From positions 1,240,001 to 1,304,000 of the forward strand of contig OZ255627.1 of the NCBI GenBank assembly GCA_965276765.1: 64,000 nucleotides of DNA, read 5' to 3'. Origin of the DNA: G965276765 sp965276765. GTDB taxonomy: Bacteria; Actinomycetota; Acidimicrobiia; Acidimicrobiales; Palsa-688. Shown piece by piece: positions 8,454 through 16,428 of this stretch; the first letter of the stretch is position 1; every line of letters begins with the position of its first letter. Below the pieces are notes generated by a model. That model was not told the DNA's origin. It did no database searches and saw only the letters and a list, made by a program, of their open reading frames with translations. The translations under genes were made by a program, and so were the position numbers.

Positions 8454-8477
8454 ATCCGAAAACAGCCCCGGATGGGG
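8454..8477. repeat. Inverted repeat in the divergent LLM/SDR intergenic region
   Basis: CCATCCG (8454-8460) and CGGATGG (8471-8477) form a perfect 7-bp inverted repeat around a 10-base spacer, between the divergently transcribed LLM (8349, -) and SDR (8582, +) genes. It could be a regulator site; no regulator gene is adjacent. Confidence 0.35.
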
Positions 8478-8581
8478 GTGCGGCGCTCGCCTGCTCGAAG
8501 CAGGTCGGCGTGGATCCGAAGGATTCCGGAGGGCAGCACACCGCTTGTCCTGTGGCTGCGGATGACGTGATGCTGTTGCCC

Positions 8582-9364
8582 ATGTCTCCGGCTTCCGGCC
8601 GTCTGGTCGACCAGGTTGCGGTTATCAGCGGTGCGGGCGCGGGGATCGCCCGAGCGGCCGCCCTCCTATTCGCCGCCGAGGGTGCCTCGGTCGTCGTCGC
8701 AGAGATCGACGAGACGACCGGCGCGCGGACCGCCGACGACGTCATGAGCGCCGGTGGTGATGCGCTGTTCGTACCGACCGACGCCACCGAAGAGGACAGC
8801 GTGGAGCGTCTCTTCGCCGAGGTCGACCGCCGCTACGGCCGGCTGACCATCCTCTACAACTGCACCGGTGGCTCGATCACAGCCGACACCATCGTCTCGG
8901 AGCTTCCCCTCGACGTGTTCGAGCGAACGATCGCCTTCGATCTGCGGAGCTGCGTCCTCTGCTCCCGTGCCGGCGTCGCCCGACTCAAGGCGAGTGGGGG
9001 AGGTTCGATCATCAACATGTCGTCGTATTTCGCCCTGACCGGCCGGGACAAGCTGCACGCTTACACCGCGGCCAAGGGCGGGGTCGTGGCCCTGACCCGG
9101 GCCATGGCCGCGACCTACGCCGCCGACCGTATCCGCGTCAACGCCATCGCTCCCGGCGTCGCCGTGACCGAGCGGGTGGCGTCGCGGGGTCACGACGCGT
9201 GGCGGAGGATGGCCGAGGCGGGTGAGGGACCGTGGGGCGCCCATCCGTTCGGCGTCGGCCGACCCGAGGACATCGCCAACATCGCCCTGTTCCTCGCGTC
9301 CGGTGAGTCGCGTATGGTCACCGGCCTGACCGTGCCCGCCGACGGCGGACGCTCGGCCTACTGA
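8582..9364 (+). CDS. SDR family oxidoreductase
   Basis: 260 residues of a classical short-chain dehydrogenase. The cofactor motif is SGAGAGIARAA, a variant of TGxxxGIG. The active site shows INMSSYF (Ser) and YTAAKGG (Tyr-Lys). NCTGG stands where NNAG is usual. The tail, GLTVPADGG, is typical. It probably uses NAD(P) to oxidise a secondary alcohol. ATG 8582 was chosen for best family alignment; ATG 8570 or GTG 8567 would add a few residues. It is convergent with the F420-type LLM gene and separated from it by a short tandem repeat. Confidence 0.88.
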   Translation: MSPASGRLVDQVAVISGAGAGIARAAALLFAAEGASVVVAEIDETTGARTADDVMSAGGDALFVPTDATEEDSVERLFAEVDRRYGRLTILYNCTGGSITADTIVSELPLDVFERTIAFDLRSCVLCSRAGVARLKASGGGSIINMSSYFALTGRDKLHAYTAAKGGVVALTRAMAATYAADRIRVNAIAPGVAVTERVASRGHDAWRRMAEAGEGPWGAHPFGVGRPEDIANIALFLASGESRMVTGLTVPADGGRSAY

Positions 9365-9376
9365 GGGACCCGGGTG

Positions 9377-9429
9377 CTCGACCGGCAGCGCCTACTCGAC
9401 CGGCAGTGCTACTCGACCGGCAGTGCCTA
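9377..9429. repeat. Three-copy tandem repeat, 17-18 bp unit, between convergent genes
   Basis: The unit ctcgaccggcagtgccta occurs three times in a row (9377-9394, 9395-9411, 9412-9429), differing by one substitution and one deleted base. It lies between the SDR stop (9364) and includes the TAG stop of the converging LLM gene. It may be a slippage product; no function is evident. Confidence 0.7.
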
Positions 9430-10425
9430 GCGGCCGGCCAGGCGCCGCACCACCGGGGCGAAGGCCTCAGCCGTGCGATCCTGGATGGTGACATAGGAGA
9501 ATCCCCACTCCTCCCGGCGGGCTTCGAGGAGGTCGCAGAGTTCCCCGACCGTGCCGACCAGGGCATGCGGGTGGCGGCGGCCTACCGACGCCGGCAGGTG
9601 CAGCATCGCCTCCAGGGCCTCGTCGGCGTCGGACGTCACCGCCACGAAGTGAACACCGATTTCGAGGGTCAGGGCTGACTGTCTCTGTCCTGCGGCGCCG
9701 CGGATCCACAACAGCCGCTCGTCGATGGACACATCGGCGGAGCGGCCCACGGCCTCCGCCCCGAGACGACCCGATCGCATGTCGAGGTTGACCGACACGA
9801 TGTCGGCGCGACGGGCTGCGAGCTCGAGCACGCGCCGGCCGCCCCCACCGATCGCCAGCGGCGGTCGCGGCCGCTGGAGCGGCTTGGGGACCCCCTCGAA
9901 GCCCTCGACGGCGAAGCTGTCGCCCCGGAAGTCGGCGGGCCCGTCGGCGAAGCAGGCGTCGAGCACAGCGATGACCTCGGCCAGTCGTTCGACCCGGCGC
10001 CCCGGGGAGTCGAACGGGATGCCCATCGCCGCGTACTCCGAGGCCATCCAGCCCGCTCCGAGCCCGATCTCGAGGCGCCCGCCGCTCAGCAGGTCGAGGG
10101 TCGCCAGCTCCTTGGCGAGCACCACCGGGTGGTGGTAGTCGGCGCAGAGCACCCGGAAGCCGACGACGAGGCTCGTCGTCGCCTCCGCCGCGAGGACAGC
10201 GGCGGGGATGGCAGCCACGGTCTGGGGCGGGTGGGAGGCGGCCTGCACCGCCGGACCTGGCCCGGCGTAGTGGTCCTGCCACAGCAGGCTGTAGTAGCCG
10301 AGGTCCTCGAGGCGGCGAGCCTTGGCCCGTATCTCGGCCGCCGACCCGCCGGCGTTGCACGAGACCCCGAAGCGAAAGGGGCGCAGGGATGGCGAGCTCG
10401 TACCAACCGGCTCAGGTCGGCCCAT
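9427..10425 (-). CDS. LLM-class F420-dependent oxidoreductase
   Basis: 332 residues of a luciferase-like TIM barrel. PFRFGVSCNAGGSAAE starts the barrel; YSLLWQDHYAGPGPAVQAA and TTSLVVGFRVLCADYHHPV follow; the signature LSGGRLEIGLGAGWMASEY matches the TIGR03621-type F420-dependent group. It should transfer hydride with the deazaflavin F420, with unknown substrate. It lies 14 bases downstream of the TIM-barrel isomerase gene on the same strand, so the two probably form one operon behind the IclR gene. Confidence 0.85.
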   Translation of the reverse strand: MGRPEPVGTSSPSLRPFRFGVSCNAGGSAAEIRAKARRLEDLGYYSLLWQDHYAGPGPAVQAASHPPQTVAAIPAAVLAAEATTSLVVGFRVLCADYHHPVVLAKELATLDLLSGGRLEIGLGAGWMASEYAAMGIPFDSPGRRVERLAEVIAVLDACFADGPADFRGDSFAVEGFEGVPKPLQRPRPPLAIGGGGRRVLELAARRADIVSVNLDMRSGRLGAEAVGRSADVSIDERLLWIRGAAGQRQSALTLEIGVHFVAVTSDADEALEAMLHLPASVGRRHPHALVGTVGELCDLLEARREEWGFSYVTIQDRTAEAFAPVVRRLAGR

Positions 10426-10439
10426 TGGTGCCCGCCGGC

Positions 10440-11246
10440 TCAGGCCGGACCATCGGCTTCGGCCCGCTGGAGCAGCTCGTCGAGGTAGGCGATGCTGCGC
10501 TCCGCATCCGCAAGCGCGGTCTCGGCCGGCCGGGCGAACAGCTCCAGGTCGAACAGCCCGCCGTAACCCGTATCGAGGATGCTGCGCACGAACCGCTCCA
10601 GCGGGATCACCCCATCGCCCGGGATGTCACGGGTGACGGTCAGGTTGCCGGGGACAAAGTCACTCAGCTGGACGAGGCCGATCCGTGCTCCAGCCTCCGC
10701 CACGAGCGACCAGAGGCCGCGCTCGGTCCACGTGGCGTGGACGTCGAGACACACGCCAAGGCCGGCCTGGGCCGCGACGGCAACGGTGTCGGAGAGGGTG
10801 TGGAGGAAGTGGGTGTGGGCGAAGCATGGGTTGGCCGTCTCGACAAGGACGGCGACGCCAGCCTCCTCCGCATGGCTGCGCACGGGGGCGAACGCCTGGG
10901 TGAGCGCCTCGGCCGCCTGCTCGAACTCGAGGTTCCCCCGGGGACCGGTGGTGGTGTAGATCGTCGGGACCCCGAAGGCCCTGGCTGCGTCGACGGTGGC
11001 CACAAGCGCCTCGGTCGACGCCGGCCAGGAGTCCGGGGCGTCCAGCCGGTACATCGGTGCGTGGAGGAGGTACCCGATGGCGATGTCGGCGTCCCGGACC
11101 TGGGTGGCCGCCGAGACCCAGTCTCCTCCGCGCCGGAAGCTGGCCAGGCCCACCCGGTCGATCGACGCCTTGCGCCACCAGGCGATCTCCTCGTCCAGGG
11201 GCAGGGCGGGGAAGCACACTTCGTTGACGACAATGCGGTGGTGCAC
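10440..11246 (-). CDS. Sugar phosphate isomerase/epimerase-like TIM-barrel protein
   Basis: 268 residues of the AP-endonuclease-2/xylose-isomerase-like TIM-barrel family. Metal-ligand-type motifs are visible: VAVLVETANP (Glu), GVCLDVHATW (Asp and His), IGLVQLSDF (Asp) and FDLELFA (Glu). Relatives isomerise or epimerise sugars, inositols or hydroxypyruvate; in catabolic clusters they can act as dehydratases or lactone isomerases. The start is GTG 11246. It lies 42 bases after the IclR regulator on the same strand. A second, divergent member of this family is encoded at 14049-14906. Confidence 0.8.
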   Translation of the reverse strand: MHHRIVVNEVCFPALPLDEEIAWWRKASIDRVGLASFRRGGDWVSAATQVRDADIAIGYLLHAPMYRLDAPDSWPASTEALVATVDAARAFGVPTIYTTTGPRGNLEFEQAAEALTQAFAPVRSHAEEAGVAVLVETANPCFAHTHFLHTLSDTVAVAAQAGLGVCLDVHATWTERGLWSLVAEAGARIGLVQLSDFVPGNLTVTRDIPGDGVIPLERFVRSILDTGYGGLFDLELFARPAETALADAERSIAYLDELLQRAEADGPA

Positions 11247-11288
11247 TGCGGCTAAGCCTCCTGTTCCCGGCCGAGCGGGGCAACGGGT

Positions 11289-12068
11289 CTACGACAGGGC
11301 AAGGGCGATACGACTCGACGCCTCTCGGACGTGGCCGACGAATCGCTGGGGGTCGGCGTTGGGCCCCACCGTGGACACCGAGACGGCGGCGACGGCGCGG
11401 TGGTGCACCATCACCGGCGAAGCGACGCAGCGCACGCCGACGTGGGCCTCGCCGTGGTCGAAGGCGACGGTGGCCTTGAGGACGCCTCGAAGCTCGTCGG
11501 CGAGACGCCGGGGCTCGCGGATGGAATACGGCGTCAGATGGGGAAGGGGGCCCCTGATGCGGCCGGCGTCGGCCACAGCCACGAAGCCATTGACGGCCAG
11601 GAGGGCCTTGCCGATGGCCGTGCACGACGCCGGCAGGCGCGTGCCCACACGCGACGGGATTCGGGTGCCGCCCGCGGCGGAGAGCTTCTCGAGGTAGACG
11701 ACGTCAGCGCCCTGAAGGACGCCGAGGTGGACGGTGGAGCCGGTCCGCTCGAACAGCCATTCGAGGACGGGCGTGCTGGCGGTGAGGAGCGGGCGCTGTT
11801 CGGGCTGGCGGGAGTGCGAGCTGAGCTCGGCCAGCTTGATCCCGGCGCAGTACTTGACGCCGACCCGTCCGACGAGGCCGTGCGCGCACAGCTCCGTGAG
11901 CAGTCGGTGCACCGTGCTCTTCGACAGCCCGACGCGGAGGCTGAGCTCGGAGAGGCTGGCCTCGCCCGACGGCTGCTCGACAAGCGCCTCGAGCACGTCG
12001 ATCGCCTTGGAGACCGACGAGCGGCCACCCCGGCTGCCCTCGACCACGCCCATCTCGACAGATGACAT
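11289..12068 (-). CDS. IclR family transcriptional regulator
   Basis: 259 residues. The N-terminal winged helix reads SVSKAIDVLEAL, then LSELSLRVGLSKSTVHRLL (HTH) and GLVGR. The C-terminal effector domain shows VVYLEKLSA, LPASCTAIGKALLA and GVRCVASPVM, where GKALLA and the RCVA Cys are standard IclR effector-site features. ATG 12068 is preceded by GGGAGGGA. It is transcribed divergently from the catabolic operon beginning with the CoA-transferase at 12331. IclR proteins usually sense an aromatic or organic acid and regulate the adjacent divergent operon, so it is the best candidate regulator of this island. Confidence 0.92.
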   Translation of the reverse strand: MSSVEMGVVEGSRGGRSSVSKAIDVLEALVEQPSGEASLSELSLRVGLSKSTVHRLLTELCAHGLVGRVGVKYCAGIKLAELSSHSRQPEQRPLLTASTPVLEWLFERTGSTVHLGVLQGADVVYLEKLSAAGGTRIPSRVGTRLPASCTAIGKALLAVNGFVAVADAGRIRGPLPHLTPYSIREPRRLADELRGVLKATVAFDHGEAHVGVRCVASPVMVHHRAVAAVSVSTVGPNADPQRFVGHVREASSRIALALS

Positions 12069-12196
12069 TCGTCGTTCCCTCCCCCATTGCTGCGAACCGG
12101 GATCGGCCCACGCTTTCGGACCGCCCCACAAGGTTTCCACAGCGTGACACTTTTCTGGTTGCTCCGTCGAGCCACGAGGCCGAGCCGGAGCCCAGA

Positions 12197-12213
12197 ATTC
12201 CGCTGTGCAGAAT
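12197..12213. promoter_or_regulatory. Candidate IclR operator (imperfect inverted repeat)
   Basis: ATTCCGC-TGT-GCAGAAT is an inverted repeat with six of seven positions matching in each arm. It lies between the divergent iclR-type gene and the CoA-transferase operon, 54 bases upstream of the predicted -35. IclR relatives bind short palindromes in this position. The assignment is by position and symmetry only. Confidence 0.45.
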
Positions 12214-12266
12214 AACGATAGTCCTCAGGGTCCGGGACACCCGGTTCCGTTGGCTGGACTGCACGG

Positions 12267-12295
12267 TTGACGTCGGCGAAGGGCGTCCGTACCGT
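12267..12295 (+). promoter_or_regulatory. Predicted sigma-70-type promoter of the CoA-transferase/dioxygenase beta operon
   Basis: TTGACG (12267-12272), a 17-base spacer, then TACCGT (12290-12295), which fits the actinobacterial -10 pattern TAnnnT. The start codon follows 35 bases later with GGAGGT in between. Confidence 0.55.
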
Positions 12296-12330
12296 GCATT
12301 CGGAACGCAGCGCACGACGCGGAGGTACGA

Positions 12331-13524
12331 GTGGAAGCGCCAACCGAACCTGCCGATCCCCGTCGTCCGGCGTCGGAAGGTCCCTACGCCAGCTTGAAGG
12401 TCCTGGACTTCACCTGGGCGGCTGCCGGACCTGTGGCGACGACGCTCCTGGCCTTCCTCGGCGCCGACGTGGTGAAGGTGGAGCACAGTTCGCGGCCCGA
12501 CCTGATGCGGGTCTCTGATCGCCAGTACGGCTACGGGTCGGGCACGGGGATCAACGAGAGCCCGCTGTTCAACGAGCTCAACGGCGGCAAGCGGTCGATC
12601 GAGCTCGACCTCGGCGTGGAGGCGGACCGCCAGACGGTGGTAGAGCTGGCTTCGGTCGCGGATGTGCTAATCGAGAACATGCGCCCCGGCAAGATGGAAC
12701 GGCTAGGGCTCGGCTACGACGACCTGGCCACGCGCAACCCCCGGCTGGTCATGTGCTCGGTGTCGGCAACGGGGCGCTCGGCGGTAGCCGGGCCGCCGGG
12801 CTACGCCCCGATCTTCTGGGCGGAGGGGGGCGGTGCCTGGCTGACCGGCTGGCCCCACAGGCCCCCGGGCCTCGTGCGCGGCCCCATCGACCTCCACGCC
12901 GCGGCCTTCGCCTGCCTCGGGATCATGGCGATGCTCCGGGACAGGGAACACACCGGGCTCGGCGGCTACTTGGACTGCTCGGCCGTCGAGGCCGTGGCCG
13001 CGACCCTCGGCGTGCCGCTGCTCGAGGCCCAGATCGGCGGCGACGAGCCGGGCCGGCAGGGCAACGCCTTCCCAGGTGCGCTCGTCAACGACGTCTTCCC
13101 GTGCCTCGGTGAGGACGAGTGGCTGGCCCTCACCCTTGTCGACGACGCCGACGTGGCCCGCTTCGTCGCTGCCATCGACGGCGAGTTCGGACTGACCCTG
13201 TCGGCGGCCGAGGTCACCGACCAGGAGAAGGGCTGGATTCGGGTGGCCGACGCCACCGCCGACCTGAAGGCGGAGGCGCTCGAGCGATGCCTCCAAGCCG
13301 CCGGGGTGGCCGCCGCCCGGAGCATCTCGCTTCGATCTGCTATGTCGGATGAGCGCCTCCTCGGCCGCCAGGCGCTCCAGCCAATTCGCGACGAGGACGG
13401 CGCGCAGATCATCGTCGGGCTTCCCTGGCGGCGCGACGGCGTCGCCTACGCCGTGCCCGGACCGGCCCCTTCGCTGGGCGGGAACGGGGAAGACGTGCGG
13501 CGGGAATGGCTCGGCCCACCGTGA
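12331..13524 (+). CDS. CaiB/BaiF (family III) CoA-transferase
   Basis: 397 residues of the family III CoA-transferase fold. LKVLDFTWAAAGPVATTLLA and LGADVVKVEHS open the Rossmann-like domain; GGKRSIELDL and IENMRPGKMERLGLGYDD follow. The active-site Asp is expected in VRGPIDLHAAAFA. It transfers CoA between two acids through an aspartyl-CoA thioester. GTG 12331 is chosen because GGAGGT lies six bases upstream. The dioxygenase beta subunit gene starts inside its last 19 bases, so the two are translationally linked. Activation of a carboxylic acid substrate before or after ring oxidation is inferred. Confidence 0.88.
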   Translation: MEAPTEPADPRRPASEGPYASLKVLDFTWAAAGPVATTLLAFLGADVVKVEHSSRPDLMRVSDRQYGYGSGTGINESPLFNELNGGKRSIELDLGVEADRQTVVELASVADVLIENMRPGKMERLGLGYDDLATRNPRLVMCSVSATGRSAVAGPPGYAPIFWAEGGGAWLTGWPHRPPGLVRGPIDLHAAAFACLGIMAMLRDREHTGLGGYLDCSAVEAVAATLGVPLLEAQIGGDEPGRQGNAFPGALVNDVFPCLGEDEWLALTLVDDADVARFVAAIDGEFGLTLSAAEVTDQEKGWIRVADATADLKAEALERCLQAAGVAAARSISLRSAMSDERLLGRQALQPIRDEDGAQIIVGLPWRRDGVAYAVPGPAPSLGGNGEDVRREWLGPP

Positions 13525-14048
13525 CCGAAGCCACGACCGGCGCCGCGACCACCGCCAAGGAGCCGGTCGAGCGCCCAGACCTGCGGGCTGCGATCGAGGG
13601 CTTCTTGTTCCGGGAGGCCGAGCTGCTCGACGATTGGCGGCTGCAGGAGTGGTTGGACCTCTTCGCTCCCGATGGGCGCTATGTGGTACCAGCGACCGAC
13701 CACCCCGGAGGCGATCCGACCGAGGACCTGGTGCTCGTCCACGATGACCGGCCCTTGCTCGAGCAGCGGGTGGCGTCCCTCTTGCGACGCTCGGCCCATG
13801 CCGAATACCCGCACTCGCGGACCCGCCGGCTGGTCACCAACGTCATGGTGTCCGAGGCCGGCCCCGATGTCCTCGGGGTCCGAGCCAACTTCGCCGTGTA
13901 TCGCATGCGCTCGGGGCGCGTCGACGACTTCATCGGCCACTACCGTCACCGCGTGGACGCCCGCGGTGGTCGGCTGCTGTTCCTCGAGCGCAAAGCCATA
14001 CTCGACCACGAATCCCTCGATCAGGGAAAGCTCTCGATCATCCTCTGA
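13506..14048 (+). CDS. Aromatic-ring-hydroxylating dioxygenase beta subunit
   Basis: 180 residues of the cone-shaped (NTF2-like) small subunit of Rieske dioxygenases. FLFREAELLDDWRLQEWLDL is the near-invariant N-terminal helix motif, followed by FAPDGRYVVPA. SRTRRLVTNVMV and YRMRSGRVDDFIGHYRHRV match the strand region, and FLERKAILD the end. It has a structural role in the alpha3-beta3 complex. The likely alpha partner is encoded on the opposite strand at 16425-17759, an unusual split since alpha and beta genes are normally adjacent. Overlap with the upstream CoA-transferase gene is 19 bases. Confidence 0.88.
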   Translation: MARPTVTEATTGAATTAKEPVERPDLRAAIEGFLFREAELLDDWRLQEWLDLFAPDGRYVVPATDHPGGDPTEDLVLVHDDRPLLEQRVASLLRRSAHAEYPHSRTRRLVTNVMVSEAGPDVLGVRANFAVYRMRSGRVDDFIGHYRHRVDARGGRLLFLERKAILDHESLDQGKLSIIL

Positions 14049-14906
14049 GTGCAGGTGATAGCCGCGCCCCGTCCCAGCCTTCTCGCCAGCTTCTGGACCT
14101 TGGCCGGAGATCTGGCCGTCAACGCCCCCGGCCCGAGCCCCTGGCCCGTCGAAGAGCGGGTAGCGGCCGCGGTCGAGGCCGGCTACGACGGCGTCGGCCT
14201 CGACCACCGGGACGTCGCCGCATTCGGCGCCGGCCCTGGCCTGCAGCGACTGGCCGCGATCCTCGACGGAGCGGGCGTCTCGCTGGTCGAGCTCGAGTTG
14301 CTCACCGGCTGGTGCCCGGCGCCGTTTGGTGGCGTCGCGGCCCGCAACGCCGAGCTGATCCGGGCCGCCGGGGTCCTCGGCGCCAGGCACGTGAAGGCCG
14401 GCGCCGGCTTCGCCCCCGCCGACGTGAGCACCGAGATCCTCACGCGCGCCTTCGCCACCCTCTGCGCTCTGGCCGCCGACCATGGGACCGGCGTCGTGCT
14501 CGAGCTGCTGGCCACCGGGCCGGTCTCCACCCTCGAGCGGGCCGTTGAGATCGTCGCCGGGGCCGACGCGCCCAACGGCGGGCTGCTGCTCGACGTCTGG
14601 CACGTCCAGCGGGCGGGAATTCCTTTCTCCGCCGTCGCCGCCATCCCACCAGGCCTTGTGACCTATGTGGAGCTCTGCGATGGTCGCACGCAGAGCGACG
14701 TGCCGGCGCTCGAGGACGCCACGACGAATCGCATGCTCTGCGGTGACGGTGAGCTCGACCTGGCCGGCTTCGTGCGAGCGACCTCGGCGTGCGGCTACGC
14801 CGGGCCGTACGGCGTCGAGATCGTCTCGGCGTCGCTGCGCGGCTGCCCCCTCCGACACGTAGCCCGTCGCTCGGCGTCCGGGGCGACGGCCGTGCTGGCG
14901 GCCTGA
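14049..14906 (+). CDS. Sugar phosphate isomerase/epimerase-like TIM-barrel protein
   Basis: 285 residues, starting at a GTG directly after the beta-subunit TGA. It is an AP-endonuclease-2-like TIM barrel: VEAGYDGVGLDHRD, VSLVELELLTGW, GTGVVLELL (Glu), GGLLLDVWHVQRAG (Asp, His), VTYVELCDG and YGVEIVS (Glu) mark the strands carrying metal ligands. The reaction is unknown; in ring-cleavage clusters such proteins often isomerise or dehydrate a hydroxyacid. Its position between a dioxygenase subunit and a cupin suggests a step in the same pathway. Confidence 0.8.
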   Translation: MQVIAAPRPSLLASFWTLAGDLAVNAPGPSPWPVEERVAAAVEAGYDGVGLDHRDVAAFGAGPGLQRLAAILDGAGVSLVELELLTGWCPAPFGGVAARNAELIRAAGVLGARHVKAGAGFAPADVSTEILTRAFATLCALAADHGTGVVLELLATGPVSTLERAVEIVAGADAPNGGLLLDVWHVQRAGIPFSAVAAIPPGLVTYVELCDGRTQSDVPALEDATTNRMLCGDGELDLAGFVRATSACGYAGPYGVEIVSASLRGCPLRHVARRSASGATAVLAA

Positions 14907-14914
14907 CCGATCCC

Positions 14915-15265
14915 ATGCGTCTGCTCCGGCTCACCCGTGCAAAGCCACCGCCGTGGAAGAGCCCGAACATCACCGCCGAGGTCCGCAAGCTCGTGCCGTT
15001 CGATGAAGGCGAGGAGCAGGTGGACATCTCGTTCATCCAGTTCCCTGCCGGTGTCGACACTACCCCGCACGTCCACGCCACGGACCAGGTGCTGATCGCG
15101 ATGGACGGCGTCGGCTACGTCGAGACCGACGGCGAGCGGGTCGAGTTCGAGCCCGGCGATGTGGTGCACTGCCCGGCCGGCGAGCGGCACCGCCATGGTG
15201 CGACGAGCGCCGGCCCCCTCGACCAGCTGTCCATCGTCGTCGCCAGGCGGATGCGAGGACGCTGA
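14915..15265 (+). CDS. Cupin domain protein
   Basis: 116 residues of a single cupin barrel. The first cupin motif is TPHVHATDQVLIAMDGVGYVE, here with HVH and a later Gln/Glu-type position; the second is VEFEPGDVVHCPAGERHRHG, with the final His ligand. It could be a metal-dependent dioxygenase, isomerase or a sensor-like protein. The ATG is eight bases after the TIM-barrel stop, so it is the last gene of this four-gene operon. The converging CoA-transferase ends 29 bases further on. Confidence 0.85.
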   Translation: MRLLRLTRAKPPPWKSPNITAEVRKLVPFDEGEEQVDISFIQFPAGVDTTPHVHATDQVLIAMDGVGYVETDGERVEFEPGDVVHCPAGERHRHGATSAGPLDQLSIVVARRMRGR

Positions 15266-15294
15266 GCGACGACGCTTCAATGAGGGGGAAAGGG

Positions 15295-16428
15295 TCAGCC
15301 GGTGGCGTCGGCGCCAGGCTCGTTCCCTCCCGGGGCGCGCCGACCAAGCCCAGGGCTCGGCACCGTTACCCGGCCCCTCAATCCCGGTCCAGTAGGCAGC
15401 GATGGCATCAGCACCTCACCGAACGCGGTCTCGCGGGTCGCGAAGAATTGTCGGTCGACCAACACCTCCGAACCGAGGACCTCGGAGGGCCGGCGGACCC
15501 TGCCGACGGGCACATCAGCGACGGCACCGGCATCCAGCACCTCAGGGACCGTGCGGGCTGCGCACCACTCGGCGAGGGCCGCACGGAGCGGCTCGCGGTT
15601 GGTCGACCTGAGCACGCCGTCAGCGAAGCGGGGATCGCTGAGCCATTCGGGCCGCCCGAGCATGGCGCAGAACCCCCGCCACTGCCGTTCCTCGATGACG
15701 AAGATGGCCACGTACCCGTCGGTGCAGGCGATGTTGCCGCCGTAGGGGTAGACGGCGATGTCGCGGTGGAAGTCGATCCCGCGGACCGAGGTCCGGCTGT
15801 AGAGCAGTTTCTCCAACCAGAGGCCGTAGGCCTGGAGGGAGAAGTCGACCACGCCTCCCTCCGGACGGGACCGCTCGGCGGCCACGGCCACGGCCAGCCC
15901 GACCCCGTGGACGGACTCGAACACGTACGGGCCCGGCCACCCGGGGCGCGTGCGCATATCAACGTCGGCCGGGATGATGTAGCCGGACGACCCCGCGTGC
16001 AGCCGGGTCAGCGGAGAGCTGGCCACGGTGCTGTCAGCACCGTAAGGCCCGGCGAAGACGTGGAGCTGGCCTTGCCTGCGCTCCGGCAGCTCGAGGTGCA
16101 GGTCCCGCAGGGCGAGCCGATCGGCGACGACGATGTCGGCTCCAGCGATCGTCTCGCGCACCGCCTCCGCCGCCGGCGGGTCGTCGGGGTCGAACACGAG
16201 GCTGGACTTACCGGCGTTGAGGACCTCGAAGGCGATCGAAACGGGCGCCCCACCGGCGTCCGTGGCCGCCACGGGCGGGCGCGACCGCGACGGGTCGCCG
16301 GCCGGCCCCTCGATCTTGGTGACGTCGGCGCCGAGCTGACCGAGGACCATGCCGGCGTGGGCCACCGACTCGATGCCGGTGATCTCGACGAGGGTGAGAC
16401 CCTCCAGAGGGAGGCGAACCGTCGTCAC
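15295..16428 (-). CDS. CaiB/BaiF (family III) CoA-transferase
   Basis: 377 residues. LEGLTLVEITGIESVAHAGM and LGQLGADVTKIEGPAGDPSR open the fold, NAGKSSLVFDPDD follows, and the C-terminal half carries YPYGGNIACTDGYVAIFV and PVGRVRRPSEVLGSE, typical of the small domain. The sequence is shorter around the region where the catalytic Asp usually lies (near YVFESVHGVG), so activity is less certain than for the 12331 homologue. GTG 16428 overlaps the Rieske alpha stop by four bases. It is the last gene of the long minus-strand operon and lies next to the oxygenase. Confidence 0.8.
   Translation of the reverse strand: MTTVRLPLEGLTLVEITGIESVAHAGMVLGQLGADVTKIEGPAGDPSRSRPPVAATDAGGAPVSIAFEVLNAGKSSLVFDPDDPPAAEAVRETIAGADIVVADRLALRDLHLELPERRQGQLHVFAGPYGADSTVASSPLTRLHAGSSGYIIPADVDMRTRPGWPGPYVFESVHGVGLAVAVAAERSRPEGGVVDFSLQAYGLWLEKLLYSRTSVRGIDFHRDIAVYPYGGNIACTDGYVAIFVIEERQWRGFCAMLGRPEWLSDPRFADGVLRSTNREPLRAALAEWCAARTVPEVLDAGAVADVPVGRVRRPSEVLGSEVLVDRQFFATRETAFGEVLMPSLPTGPGLRGRVTVPSPGLGRRAPGGNEPGADATG

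Noticed and set aside
9377..9429. Short tandem repeats as a possible CRISPR array
   Set aside because: Units are directly adjacent with no spacers and no cas gene is near.
13446..14858. Long open frame on the minus strand opposite the dioxygenase beta and TIM-barrel genes
   Set aside because: High-GC DNA leaves long antisense frames open; the translation has no domain, and the + strand genes have clear family motifs.
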